A stretch of DNA of 64,000 nucleotides from Artemia franciscana (GCF_032884065.1 NC_088865.1:49430176-49494175); one strand, 5' to 3'; positions 48,400 to 60,540 are shown, counted from the first letter of the stretch. Numbers and translations: made by a program. The notes: generated by a model from the letters alone, not told the origin.

Positions 48400-49610
48400 C
48401 TCTCGCACCATTATAACTTAAGACCTTGAGTTACATTAGTTCCCATGCAACCGAGCCCCGTTTAACTCAACCTTATTCTACTCAAATCCATGAATCGCAA
48501 ATTAATTCAACTTAGCTCCCGTTCAATTCAACACCCATTGAACTTAACTCCATTTAACTCAACCCCATGCAGCCCAGCCTCACATCAACCCGACCACTAT
48601 TCAGTTGAATAGTAAAAAATAGTAGAAAAAAGAAAAAAAAACAGCGAATTGTGGATGGAACTGGTGATTTTGTTTTTCCGATACCAGTGCCAGTTTCCAC
48701 TCTCGGTAGTTCCCTGTGCTCTTTGACCTGGCCCTGTAAAAATAACTGATAATTTGAAAGGTTGAAAGTAACATGTTGATAGTCTACGCACTATCAATTG
48801 TTGTTGAAGATCTTTAAGTTCTTTTTTTTTTTACTTCAAGATTTTGAGCTAATGGCCATTACACTGGATTATTTGTAATTCCCTCTCCTTGCACTGATTT
48901 CCTTTCTCATTTTATAACTCTCTCGCATCATCATAACTTAAGACCTTGAGTTACATTGGTTCCCATGCAACCGAATCCAGTTTAACTCAGCCTTATTCTA
49001 CTCAATTCCATGAATCTCAAATTAATCCAACTTAGCTCCCGTGCAGTTCAACACCCATTGAACTTAACTCCATTTAACAGTTGAATTTAGTTGTTGTTTT
49101 TTTCAGTTTAACCCTGTGCAACCCATTCCCCTTTGACACAAAAACCATCTAACTCAACCCTCATTCAATTCAATCCTGTGCAACTCAACCCGCTTTGGGG
49201 GTGTAACTGGTTACACGTTAGTTTAGGTCGTTTTGAATATTGGCTGAGTTGAATAAGGGTTGAATCGAATGGAGTTACATTATGTGGAGTCGATTTTCAG
49301 GGCGATCCGGTTAAATGGGGTCAAGTTAAATGATGACTGAGTTTCACTGGGGTTGAGCTGAATTGCAAGGGGATTGAGTTAAACGGGGGTTGAATTACAT
49401 GGGGCAGGGATGCACGATGTTTGAGTTGAATAGACTGGGTATTATGGGAGCTAATTTGCAAGGGAGCTGAGCTACATGAGCGTTAATTGGAAGTTGGATT
49501 AAACGAGAGTAAAGTTGAATGGGGGGTTGAGTTGAACAAGGGCTGAGTTAAAGGGGTAGAGTCAAATGGGGTTGATTTAGGTAGGGATTGAGTTACACAC
49601 GCACCGTTAC
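48400..49610. repeat. TTAACTCAACCCC minisatellite that switches strand
   Basis: From about 48.41 kb the plus strand shows irregular units of AACTCAACCCCATTnAA type. Near 49.20-49.24 kb the polarity flips, and 49.24-49.61 kb shows GGGGTTGAGTTnAATGGG units instead. Within the first part a 150-bp block (AACTTAAGACCTTGAGTTAC ... ATTGAACTTAACTCCATTTAA) occurs twice, at about 48416-48560 and 48936-49080. The array begins about 70 bp after the donor of an anoctamin exon. Confidence 0.85.
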
Positions 49611-50464
49611 ATTGCATTCTCTTTTGGAGCAAATTTTGTCCAGTAGCGAAATGGAGTGCCAAGTAGACCTGAGGTCTACTTAGAGTTTACGTTATTTAAG
49701 ATTTATGTTATGGAAAAGTCAATGTATTAGCAAAAAGCCTAGTTTCTGAAAAAAATAATAAATTTTGAAAATATATTCCTGAAACTTTCCTATAAAGCTT
49801 TTCTTGCTGAATCATAGCTTAAATGTCTATCTCCAACCCACACTCGAATTTTTGAATGGCTCACTTACGATGGTTTTGACGATTTAAAATGATTATTAAA
49901 GGTTATATTTATGCGTTGCCCTAGCGTGAAAACTTTAAGTGGAAAGTCTGTACTTAGCATAGCGTAACTTAGCCATTTAGCATAAAAAAAAGTTACACAC
50001 ACAGTATGAAAGCCATTTAATGATGTTTTCGACTTCTTGCAAAATGCAGAAAAACATTAAAATATTTACGACATTCGAATATCGTAATTCGAATTTCGAA
50101 TATCGAATATCATGCAGGATCAGTTCCTCATTGCGTTAGAATTTAGATCAAAGAGTAAGGGAATTTGAAAAGAAAAAACGAAAAGGAAAGAAAGAAGAAA
50201 CAAGCAAAGGGGAAAAGGAAACAAAGCTTGTCTCGGACAAGAAAGAGTTAGCACTATTAAGTGTTTAACTACAAATTAATGCATTTATCTATAAAAATTA
50301 TATGTAATTTTTTTGCTTTTAAGATACAACTTCTATCAAAGGGTACAATAAATATATTTTTTCAACTAACCTTAACCCAACTATTTGATATTGAAGAACA
50401 AAAGCTAAAAAATGAGAAAGTCTTCTTTTAAAAATCTTAAGGTTAGACCAGTGGTTTACAACTG

Positions 50465-51260
50465 ATTTTAGGCCATGCCCCACCTAGGCATTTTTGAAAC
50501 CCTTCGTAATATTGAAATATTGTTAATAAAATTATTACGCGTATTCACCTGAAGGAAGCTTAAAAGGCAATCTTTTTTTGGGTCGTCTTCAAGCCACATT
50601 TTATACTAATGAAAAATATAGCCTGAATACAATACCCTATATACAATGTATAACGTCATTACAATACTATCACGCTAGCACTATCGATACTATCAGTCCT
50701 AGTACAAATGTTTATGCTCTTTTATTAGCCCTAACCTAAGCACATAAATAACTTTTTTCTAGAAAGCTTCAGGACTTCGGAAGCTTTTCTGTTGATAAAG
50801 ACAATGACGGTTCAGTACCCCCGGTCAAAACGAAAAAAAAAAGAAATCCCATTCAAACTGGTTTGGAATTGTGGAGATTTTAGCACTTAACGAAATCTTC
50901 AATTATTTATCAAATCATTACTTTTTAAAGTTTCTAGTCTTTTGGCATATGTTTTGTCCTTTCTTATTAGTCCTAGTTTAAGCAATTAAAAGCTTCATAA
51001 AATAATGAGTGCTGCCAGGGAATTTCCTAGGGGATGGGGTAGATAAGTGCAACCCAGAGCTTTGTTTTTTCTTTTTCTTTTGGTTCTTTTTAAATGCATT
51101 TAAATGTGACTTCATTCACATGACATATTTTTTCTTTTTTCAAAATTAAGGCTCTAGAGTATAGTCAGCCGAAGGGTGCACGTCCTGTTCATGACCCACA
51201 AAAAAAATGTTATGGACAACCGGTGGGGCCTACAAACTACATTGGGAATTTCGGGGTTAG
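50465..51260 (+). repeat. Interspersed repeat, copy B
   Basis: Second copy of the 9.5-10.2 kb repeat: GTGGTTTACAACTGATTTTA, GGCCATGCCCCACC, GGAAGCTTAAAAGGCA, CTCTAGAGTATAGTCAGCC and GGTGGGGCCTAC. A coding-like segment at 50763 lies inside these limits, between two repeat blocks, so that exon call needs caution. Confidence 0.6.
50763..50860 (+). CDS. Candidate exon of the unrecognised nested gene
   Basis: After a good acceptor (ACTTTTTTCTAG), entering in phase 2, the frame reads KLQDFGSFSVDKDNDGSVPP then VKTKKKRNPIQT, and is open until a TAG at about 50881. A possible but weak donor (ACTG|GTTTGG at 50861) would leave in phase 1, matching the exon at 57322. The peptide is not low complexity and carries a KKKR basic cluster, but no domain is recognised. 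An earlier donor (TCA|GTACCC) is also possible. If both this exon and 57322 belong to one transcript, it is interleaved with the anoctamin gene. Confidence 0.3.
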
Positions 51261-52566
51261 ACCCAATAAAGTTAGAACTTTCAGTAAAGGGTAAATTTTT
51301 TCAGATTTAACTTGATTTTGACTTTTTTTTATTATTATTATTCTGTTCAGTAATACTACATCGATAGTGGTGCTATATATGTTCGATTTTATTGCCTTTA
51401 CTAAAAAAGGGTAAATAAAGACCTTTGGAGTAGATGTAGCCGTTCTGAATCTACTGTGGCAAAACATGTTTTACGTTCATATTGTTCATTTTGTACAGTT
51501 TGAGGCAACAACTTTATTGTGAAAGTTTTTCACTATTTCTAGTGAAAAGGGTCTTACGCAATGGGTTAGGGAAACCTTAAAAATGAAAAAAAAAACTTTT
51601 TCGCGTATTTGGAATAAACAGACATACTGTCACTCTAAATATTGATCCGTTTTTATGATATTATATAAAAAATAAACTATTCTAAAAAATTAAGATTTGT
51701 CACGCAAAATCACAAAGAGATTAATTTAGCCTAAATAAAAACACAAAAGAAAATCTGTACTGAATGCCAACAAGTGCCCCTTCCAAACTCTGGTCTCCCC
51801 CGACTTCAAGTTCCCCCCCCAGCTGAAATTAAGTTTCTCTAAGAATCTGGTCAGAACTGAGATAAGCCTGCAGAGTTCAAGCGTCTACATAAACGGGGCA
51901 GTTTTCTTTAGGATGTCTTTACTTTTATGGTACTGTATGGCTCATTTTTCAGTTTTGATTGTCATTCTCACTTGATTAGAAAAAATGGCTCCAACTTAGC
52001 CCCCCTCCCAGGATTTCAACGAAATTACGCCACTGCCTACTGCCACGTGGTGAAATATTCGTTTTTCTGCTCTTCTTTTTCTTCTTCCAACTTGCCTTCC
52101 ACCCAATATTGCTTCTTTGATTTTAAGCCAAGTCCCCCAACACAGTAGCCCTTGAATATTTTTTCTTAATTCTATGGTTAATTCAATCCAGCCATAAGTA
52201 TTGTCAGTCATTGCTGCCACCTAACCGGGCTGTGGTAAATGCAAAAAAAAAGATTTAATATTTTCCTTAAAAACTAAGGCAAGAAAACGCTAGCTACCTC
52301 GTGAACCGAGAGTGATATTACTTTTGCAGTTTGTGGATTGGTAGAAAAAAGTAACCAAAGACATTGCCTTTTCTGCAAGACTGCTGAAAATGAAACAATG
52401 GAGACTGTTGACATCTAGAAAGCACATATTTGGAGATTTGGTGAAAATACTAAATTTAAATTGACATTTATAATTTTTCAGACTCCAAGCAGATCTTTAC
52501 GACACTCAGTATAACTGACAGGTGCCATAATTTACAGTTTTATCGCTTTTCTTTGTATGTTTATAG

Positions 52567-52652
52567 TCTTGTGACTGTTATGTCAACACATTAATGGAGC
52601 TATTCGAGGAAAAAGAAAAGTGGCCGTCGGTGTTTGTAAAGGAACAAATAAA
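52567..52652 (+). CDS. Candidate orphan exon
   Basis: The acceptor TGTTTATAG is followed by a phase-0 frame SCDCYVNTLMELFEEKEKWP then SVFVKEQIK, and a donor-like GTAATC (exon leaves in phase 2). An alternative donor, GTAAAG at 52636, would leave in phase 0. The peptide looks coding (amphipathic, charged, one tryptophan). However, its outgoing phase does not match the phase-1 entry of the exon at 57322, so an extra exon or a different gene would be needed. No family recognised. Confidence 0.25.
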
Positions 52653-53355
52653 GTAATCGAATCCCATCTTTAAATAAACATATGGACGTAACAAAGCAGA
52701 GCAACAAAAAATGGTTTTTCTACTGTGAAATTAATATAAATTATAAGGCACCGACAGAAAATTCATCTTCGAAACTGTCAAAACTGTCAAAACTTGAAAA
52801 AAAGACAAAAATCGTAAGAAAACAGGAAAATATCAGAGCCTAATCGATAAAACAATGAAAAACTTGTTTTAAGGGGGGGGGTAACACAGCATTAAGGCTT
52901 TTCTTGTCTACTTGCCTGATTATCTTTAAGCTAACATCTAACAGCCACTGAGCTATAATTCCACTTAAAATTAAACTGTGGAAAAAGATCCAGGGACAAG
53001 CACAGCAAAATTTGGTTTCAACTTAGGTGAGGGGGGGGGGGTGAAGCTTGAAAAACATTTTGAGGCGTGAAATTTGTTAAAGTGTCATTTTTTGTTGTTG
53101 TTGTTCTTTCAAATTCGGAAAATGTTCATTCTACTACCCCTCCATCTCTCATAAGTCTTCAAGTTTTATAATTCCAGTAAATATTCATAAAATACAAGCA
53201 ATAACGGTTAATGTTTTGGACGATTGCACTTGTGAGAACCAAACCTTTTTTCTTTCCTTCTATTATTTAGAGCTTGAAAGCGAAGTATTTTTTCAGGTTA
53301 TTTTACATAAAGATAAATTTTCTGTTCCATATATAGTGGTTTGTAGGCATATATT

Positions 53356-53359
<4 letters not shown>

Positions 53360-53424
<65 letters not shown>

Positions 53425-53425
53425 T
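53360..53425. repeat. (AT)n-(GT)n compound microsatellite
   Basis: AT dinucleotides to about 53407, then GT dinucleotides. GGTTAGGTTGGGTTACG-type and, further on, AATCTAACCTAACCTA motifs follow, the latter containing about two TTAGG-type units in inverted orientation. Confidence 0.9.
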
Positions 53426-53859
53426 TGGTTAGATGCGGTTAGGTTGGGTTACGTTAGTTTAGGTTTTAAACCCATTTCTGATATTTAGAACCAAACTTTA
53501 CCTAATGTCACTTAATCTAACTTACCCTAAATTAATGTAATCTAACCTAACCTATCTTTAAATTTTGCCATCAGAGCATGGATGAGACTGAAAAAGCTGA
53601 CTAACAAAACTAATTGAATCCAAGCAGAAAAAAAGAATTCCGATGCCACCCTATTTGAAGCCTAAAGACTTCATGAGCCTACACTTTCAAATTTGCTGTC
53701 CATTCTCGATAATTATTTTATTATCATATTTTTATGCGGTGTGCTCAAAAATATATATTTGGAAACGAAATTATGGAATGGAGTGTGTATTCCTTTTCCA
53801 GCAGATTTGTGACCAGTTTTTATGGCACTTGGTATTAACCAGGTGACATATAGCAATCG

Positions 53860-55960
53860 CCAATTCTGTCGGTCTGTCTGTCTGTCGGTCTGTCGGTCCC
53901 GGTTTTGCTACTTTAGGCACTTCCAGGTAAGCTAGGACGATGAAATTTGGCAAGCGTATCAGGGACCGGACCACACTAAATTAGAAATAGTCATTTTTCC
54001 GATTTGACCATCTGGGGGGGGGAGTGGGGGGCCGGTTAATTCGCAAAAATATAAAAAAATGAAGTATTTTTTACTTATAAGTGGGTAATTAGATCTTAAT
54101 GAAATTTGATGTTTGGAATGATATTGTGTCTCAGAGCTCTTATTTTAAATCCCGACCTGATCTGATGACATTAGGGGGAGTTGGAGGGGGGAAACCTAAA
54201 GTCCCGGTTTTGCTACTTTAGGCACTTCCAGGTAAGCTAGGACGATGAAATTTGGCAAGCATATCAGGGACCGGACGACATTAAATTAGAAATAGACGTT
54301 TTCCCGATTTGAAAATCTGGGGGGAGGAGTGGGGGGCCGGTTAATTCGGAAAAAATAGAAAAAATGAAGTATTTTTAACTTACGAGCGGGTGATTGGATC
54401 TTAAAGAAATTTGATGTTTGGAATGATATTGTGTCTCAGAGCTCATATTTTAAATCCCGACCAGATCTGATGACATTGGGGGAGTTGGAGGGGGGAAACC
54501 TAAAATCTTGGAAAACACTTAGAGTGGAGGGATCGGGATGAAACTTGATGGGAAAAATAAGCGCAAGTCCCAGATACATAATTGACATAATCAGAACTGA
54601 TTCGCTCTCTTTTGGGTAGTTGGGGGGGGGGGTAATTCTTAAAAATTAGAAAAAATGAGGTATTTTTAACTTACGAACGGGCTCTCTGGGGTAGTTGGGG
54701 GAGGGATTAGTTCTGAAAAATTAGAAAAAATGAGGTATTTTTAACTTACGAACGGGTGATCGGATCTCAATGAAATTTGACATTTAGAAGGATATCGTGT
54801 CTCATAGCTCTTATTTTAAATCCTGACCGGATCTGTTGACATTGGGGGAAGTTTGGGGTGGGGGAACCTAAAATCATGGAAAACGCTTAGATTGGAAGGA
54901 TCGGGATGAAATTTGGTGGGAAAAATAGGCAGAAGTCTTCCATGCGTGATTTAAATAATTGGAACGGATCCGCTCTATTGGGGGGGGGGGGTTAATCCTG
55001 AAAAATAAGAAAAAAATACGTATTTTTAATTTGCGAAGGAGTGATCGGATCTTCATGAAACTTCATATTTAGAAGGACCTCGTAACTCAGATCTCTTATT
55101 ATAAATCTCAACCGGATCAAGCGTAATTGGGGGGGGGGGCAGTTGGGGAGACCGGAAATCTTAGAAAATACTTAAAGTGGTGAGATCTGGATGAAACTGG
55201 ATGGGAAGAATAGAAACCTGTCTAAGATACTTGACTGACATAACCGGACCGGATCTGCTCTCTTTGGTGGAATTGGGGGGAAGGGTAATTTTGAAAATTG
55301 AGGTATTTGTAACTTATGAGAGGGTGACCAGATCTGAATTAAATTTGATATTTAGAAGGATCTTGTGCTTTAAAGTTCTAATTTAAATTCCGACCAGATC
55401 CTGTGTCATTGGAGGGAGTTGGAGGGGGAAACCAGAATTCTTGGAAAATGTGAAAATTGGGGTATTTTTATCTTACGAATAGATGATCGGATCTTAATGA
55501 AATGTCTCAGAGCTCTTATTTCAAATCCCGACCAGATCTTTTGACATTGGGGGGGGGGGGGGTTGGAGGGGAATATCTTGGAAAAACACTTGGAGTGGAG
55601 GAATCGGGATGTAGCTTGGTGGATAGAATAAACAAATGTCCTTGATACGTGATTGGCAGAATCGTAGTGGATTCGCTCTCTTTGGTGGAGTTGGGTGGAG
55701 GGGTTCAGTGATTTGCCGAGTTTGGTGCTTCTGGACGTGCTAGGACGATGAAAATTGGTAGGCGTGTCAGGGAGGTGCACAATTTGACTTGATAAAGTCG
55801 TTTCCCAGATTCGACCATCTAAGGGGCTAAAGGGAGAGGAAAAATTAGAAAAAATGAGGCATTTATAACTTACGAGTGGATGATCGGATCTTAATGAATT
55901 TTGATAGTTAGAAGGAAATTGTGAGTCACAGCTCTTATTTTAAATCCTGACCGGCATTAA
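53860..55960 (+). repeat. Satellite-like array of diverged ~300-bp units
   Basis: Starts after (TCTG)n-like sequence (GTCTGTCTGTCGGTC). Six or more units of roughly 200-320 bp carry the blocks CTACTTTAGGCACTTCCAGG, GCTAGGACGATGAAATTTGG, GATTTGACCATCTGGGGGG, GAAGTATTTTTAACTTACGA, CGGATCTTAATGAAATTTGA, ATTGTGTCTCAGAGCTC and AAATCCCGACC(A/G)GATCTG. Divergence grows along the array. Poly(G) runs of variable length follow the CATCTGG block. ORFs on both strands (55201-55780 and others) are shadows. Confidence 0.88.
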
Positions 55961-56714
55961 GCCTCTTATTTTCCTTTTTAAATCAATCTATTGATTCATA
56001 GAATTTTGTTAGAGCTCATACCATATGACCTCTTGGCTCTTAGCTCTTCTCGCCTCGTCACAAGTGCCATATGAGCTCTTAGCTCTTGTTGGAGATATAA
56101 GAGCTTATTTTGAAAAGAGATTAAGGAGCTCTAAAGTATACCCCTTTGTAAATCACACTCCACAATATCTAATACAGATGATGATTATGTCCATAAACGA
56201 AAGCCTAGACTTCCTTCGGTGACAAGGAATATTTTTTTTTCTTTACTTTATTGTTATTTCAAAATCATATTTGTTCAAAATTATCCTTCGTCAATTGTAA
56301 TTTTAAACGTAGATTAAAAATGTGGAATCAACTTCCTTTTCTAAACACTTTTTTGTATTGGTTTTGAACCAGAAAAGAATAAAACTTTTTAATGAAAATA
56401 AAAAGCTGTAAATTCCTAATTCGTACTAAAACTTGTGTTAGATTTGATGCCATGTTAAGGACGTTTTCTATTAAAGAAGTTGTTTTTAAAAGCACAAAAA
56501 AAAATTCATTAAATTAAAATTAGCACTGCATTTTTCTAAAATTGAATCAAAAGCATTTTAAAGTATTAAAACGAAATTAAAACCAACATTTAAATTTAAA
56601 GCTCTGAAAACAATTTAATTTAAATTTCTTCTGAAATTTTGATGCTTGGAAATAGGGTTTTCTATGTCACTGGTGTAGCATTGAAATTCGTTAGTTATAC
56701 TGCTATATTTTTAG

Positions 56715-56813
56715 GATTCTTTCGATGGTAAGACCTATTACCTGAAAATTCATGCTCCTTGGAATTTCCTACTCACCCAGGCTGAGGCTGTCGAACTGAA
56801 AATGCCATTAAAG
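56715..56813 (+). CDS. Anoctamin exon: dimerisation domain, continued
   Basis: A 99-bp phase-0 exon between acceptor TATTTTTAG and donor GTAAGT. It encodes [20 protein letters not shown] then [13 protein letters not shown]. Joined to the previous exon this gives [22 protein letters not shown], the contiguous anoctamin motif (ED...DG-T-KIHAPW...AE..KMP-K). Residues after KMPLK and all transmembrane segments are missing from the window, although 7.2 kb follow. Together the three exons supply about 140 residues of a protein normally of 800-1000. Confidence 0.92.
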
Positions 56814-57321
56814 GTAAGTTTTATGAATTTTTAGATGCATATGCAGGGAATCCCTTTATAGAGGGTGGTGAGCCAAATTCACGCTTCTAGGGGGGAGCTA
56901 TAGAAAAAGCCTTGATATGCTCTTCATATTTTCTTTTCACTAAGTCTCAAATTTTGTGGTAGATGGTGCATGCCCTAAGGACCCCCTCCTCTTACTCCGC
57001 AGGTGGCTCAGAAGTGTGTTATTTGGGAAGCCTGCACTCGACTTGGGTTTTCCTCAAAAATTCATATTCATTACAGAAAAGAACACAAGGGAGGCTTCGG
57101 GGCCTTGGGCCCCCGAAATCCTAAATTATTTTGATTTCCTGGGTATTTTTTATTCAAATTATCACATAAAATTTGTATTTTGATTATTCCGTCCCCCTGA
57201 AAAAAAAAACCACCTATGTGCCTAATTCATTAAGAATATTTTAATCTCTGATGATTTTCTTCTTTTTTTTACTTCACATCAAGAACTATGGAGAAATGTT
57301 TGCCCTGTATTTCTTTTTTAG

Positions 57322-57390
57322 ACCCTCCCAGCCCAGCACGAGTAGTTTTATTCCAGAAAGATACTTGTACTTTTGATCCACGGGAAAGGG
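57322..57390 (+). CDS. Unrecognised nested gene, exon n-2
   Basis: A 69-bp exon with a strong acceptor (TTTCTTTTTTAG) and donor GTCAGT, phase 1 at both ends. The peptide after the split first codon is PPSPARVVLFQKDTCTFDPRER. It joins in frame to the next exon as RER-D-LLVVAGDK. The other two frames have stops. I do not recognise the protein. Beta-strand-like hydrophobics (RVVLF) followed by the LLVVAGDKV stretch could form part of a small beta-barrel domain, but that is a guess. Confidence 0.5.
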
Positions 57391-58044
57391 GTCAGTGATT
57401 TTGGGCAACTAGAGTATGAAAAGGGTCACTTTTTAAGCCGCTAAATAAGTGAAAAATATATAAAAACTGTCATGCATTGGTGGGAGGGGGGTTAAAACCT
57501 AATCATTTTCGTAGTTCGGGTCTTGAACATTCATAAATATTAAAAGAACAATACGGTGTAAACTCTGTCTATAATGCGACGAACTGACATCACAAAATAG
57601 TGCCCAAGGCCAAAAGGCTGAAATTCCAGATTAGCTCGCTGTAAATAAGCTTGTAAATAAAAGTATTTACTTGCTTCCAAAAATACGTTTAATTAAGCTT
57701 TAATTCCTTGGAAATAGGTGTAGCATTAGGAAGTTATGTTAGAGGGAAAAAATTTTGGATGGGCAGCATTTTTGAGATTTAGGAAATGAAAACATAAATA
57801 GAGGAAAGTGCATGAATATTACACGAAGTTGCATCAATACATCATAGAAATTCCTACCCACAAGGTAGGGGCTGTCTTCACAGACTCAAGTCTCCCCTAC
57901 CAACATGTTTGCTGGTAAAATAACATGGTTATTCTGTCGAGCTTTTTTTTTCTCTATTACATTTTCAAATATTAAAAAGATATATGAAAAAAGAGCAGTG
58001 GTGGATAAAATTATCTCTCAGAGTTATGTCAACCAAAACCATCA

Positions 58045-58615
58045 ATAATGAATTATGTTCTTACATGTTCTATCGGTAATTTTTGTTATATTTTTGTTTT
58101 AATTTTATGTTCTTACATGTTCTATCTGGTAATTTTTGTTCTATTTTTGTTTTAATTTTATGTTCTTACATGTTCTATCTGGTAATTTTTGTTTTAATTT
58201 TATGTTCTTACATGTTCTATCTGGTAATTTTTGTTCTATTTTTGTTTTAATTTTATGTTCTTACATGTTCTATTTGGTAATTTTTGTTCTATTTTTGTTT
58301 TAATTTTATGTTCTTACATGTTCTATCTGGTAATTTTTGTTCTATTTTTGTTTTAATTTTATGTTCTTACATGTTCTATCTGGTAATTTTTGTTTTAATT
58401 TTATGTTCTTACATGTTCTATCTGGTAATTTTTGTTCTATTTTTGTTTTAATTTTATGTTCTTACATGTTCTATTTGGTAATTTTTGTTCTATTTTTGTT
58501 TTAATTTTATGTTCTTACATGTTTTATCTGGTAATTTTTGTTCTATTTTTGTTTTAATTTTATGTTCTTACATGTTCTATCTGGTAATTTTTGTTCTATT
58601 TTTGTTCTAATTTTG
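58045..58615 (+). repeat. 53-bp minisatellite with higher-order structure
   Basis: About eleven units of TTTTATGTTCTTACATGTTC followed by TATCTGGTAATTTTTG, TTCTATTTTTG and TTTTAA. Two units lack the TTCTATTTTTG block (about 42 bp). The order short, long, long (TATTTGG variant), long occurs twice, starting at about 58159 and 58358, so a ~199-bp higher-order block was duplicated. Confidence 0.92.
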
Positions 58616-59017
58616 TTTAATAGAACAGTCCATTGAGAAGCTTTATAACAAAAAGACATCATTTATCTTTTTTCTTAAATCTACATTAAACAAATAAGAA
58701 TTTTTAACTTGCCATTTTTGATTGTTTTTAATCTTGAACCAATATTCTTTGGGAAGTTCTGATTAAAATGTGATGCAAATAAAACGTTAGTATCCGATAT
58801 GATCTTTTATATGGTAAATCAATACTGATAGAACTGCAAATATTTAATTTGACTTTTGAATGTCAAAGATTAATTGCCAAAAAGGTTCTACATATGTTAG
58901 CCATATTGAATAAAGATTAGAGCTATAAAGCTTATTCCAAGAGATTTTCTAATTTGAAATTATGGGGTAAAATTTTAAATTTTATATTTTATATTTATAT
59001 TTTTTTATATTTTCAAA

Positions 59018-60540
59018 CAGTTCGTGGTAACGAACTGTAGTAAGGAGCGACCCGGCTCAATAGTAAACTAAACTCTAAAAAACGGAATTTTGATGCTAAA
59101 ATATACATCAAAAGAATCAGATTTTCATGCTGATTTTAAATATATAAGTTTCATCAAATTTAGTCTTTGTCATCAAAAGTTACGAGCCTGAAAAAATTTG
59201 CCTTATTTTAGAAAATAGGATAAAACACCCCCTAAAAGTCACAGAATCTTAACGAAAATCATACCATCGCATTTGGCGTATCAGAGAACCCTGTTTTTTT
59301 TCCCCAGGGGTCATCGTATCGACCAAGTGGTCCTAGAATGTCGCAAGAGGGCTCATTCTAACGGAAATGAAAAGGTCTAGTGCCCTTTTTAAGTGACCAA
59401 AAAATTGGAGGGCGCCTAGGCCCCCTCCCACGCTCATTTTTCTCCAAAGTCAACAGATCAACATTTTGAGATAGTCATTTTGTTCCGAATAGTCAAAAGC
59501 CATAATAAATATGTCTTTGGGAATGACTTACTCCCCCACAGTCCCTGGGGGGAGGGGCTGGAAGTTACAAACTTCGACCAGTGTTTACATTTAATAATGG
59601 TTATTGGGAAGTGTACAGTCGTTTTCATGGGATGTTTTTTTTGGTTTTGGGGGTGGGGTTGAGGGGATTGGGCTATGTGGGAGGATCTTTCCTTGTAGAA
59701 ATATGTCATGGGTGAACAGAAATTCAATGAAAAGGGCGCAGGATTTTCTAAAATTACTATAAAAAAAAACAATGAAAAAATAAACATGGAAAAGTTTTTT
59801 CAATTGAAAGTAAAGAGTAACATTGAAACTTAAGACGAACAGAAATTATTACGCATATGAGGAGTTCTAAAAGTACTTTAGCATAAAGAGCGAGGTATCT
59901 AGGAGGAGATAAATACCTCGCTCTTTATGCTATAGTATTTTTAGTAATTTCAACTATTTACTCCACGGCCTTTCTGATTCAGGGGGTCATTCTTAAAGAA
60001 TTGGGACAAAACTTACGATTTAGTGTAAAGAACGAGGTATTAACGAGGGTACAAACCCCCTCATATACATAATAAAAATTAAAGAATATAAAAGTTTGTT
60101 ACGTAAGTTAATTCTTAAGTTACGTATATTTTTACTAATAAAAAAATTCGTTAAAAATTAAAATTTAGAGTTGCCTTTTTATGTAACCGAAAAATTGCAT
60201 GGCAACTAGGCCTCCTTCCCCATCCCTTATTTCTCAAAATCGTCTGATCAAAACTAAGAGACAGCCATTTAGCCAAAAAAGGAATTAATATGCAAATTTC
60301 ATTTTAATAATTTATGTGTGGAGAGCCAAAATCAAACATGCATTAATTCAAAAACGTTCAGAAATTACATAAAAAAACTAGTTTTTTAACTGAAAGTAAG
60401 GAGCGACATTAAAGCTTAAAACGAACAGAAATTACTCCATATATGAAATGGGGTGTCCCCTCCGCAATCCCTCGCTCTTTACGCTAAAGTTTGACTCTTT
60501 GCCACAATTCTGCTTTTTAAAACAATTAAAAGCAATTAAA
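59018..60540 (-). mobile_element. Foldback/palindrome repeat family, copy 3
   Basis: Minus-orientation copy starting with the palindrome at 59018-59037 and CTGTAGTAAGGAGCGACCCG. The body blocks follow in order. A perfect internal palindrome lies at 59879-59932: 20-bp arms TAGCATAAAGAGCGAGGTAT and complement, with a 14-bp loop. One hairpin arm (60365-60500) is present, from AGTTTTTTAACTGAAAGTAA to CGCTCTTTACGCTAAAG, but the second arm is missing, so the foldback end is truncated near 60540. Confidence 0.87.

Larger units (their letters stand above)
51261..56714 (+). other. Anoctamin second intron, remaining part
   Basis: Includes a short interspersed block at 51.77-52.03 kb, a poly(G)-bearing unclassified stretch at 52.87-53.2 kb, an (AT)n-(GT)n tract, the 53.86-55.96 kb array and one candidate exon at 52567. 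The 65-codon frame at 56025-56222 is open but directly continues the array, and I do not support it. Confidence 0.5.

Noticed and set aside
53420..53560. Interstitial telomere (TTAGG)n
   Set aside because: Only about two adjacent TTAGG-like units in each orientation among degenerate GGTTAG/CTAACC sequence; too few to call telomeric.
55406..55780. 124-residue minus-strand frame
   Set aside because: It lies wholly within the 300-bp satellite-like array. Similar frames appear in neighbouring units at different lengths, and there is no domain.
56025..56222. 65-residue frame (ELLALVGDIRAYFEKRLRS)
   Set aside because: Looks protein-like but directly continues the 53.9-55.96 kb array with no splice sites and no recognised family. 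Most likely a conserved part of that repeat.
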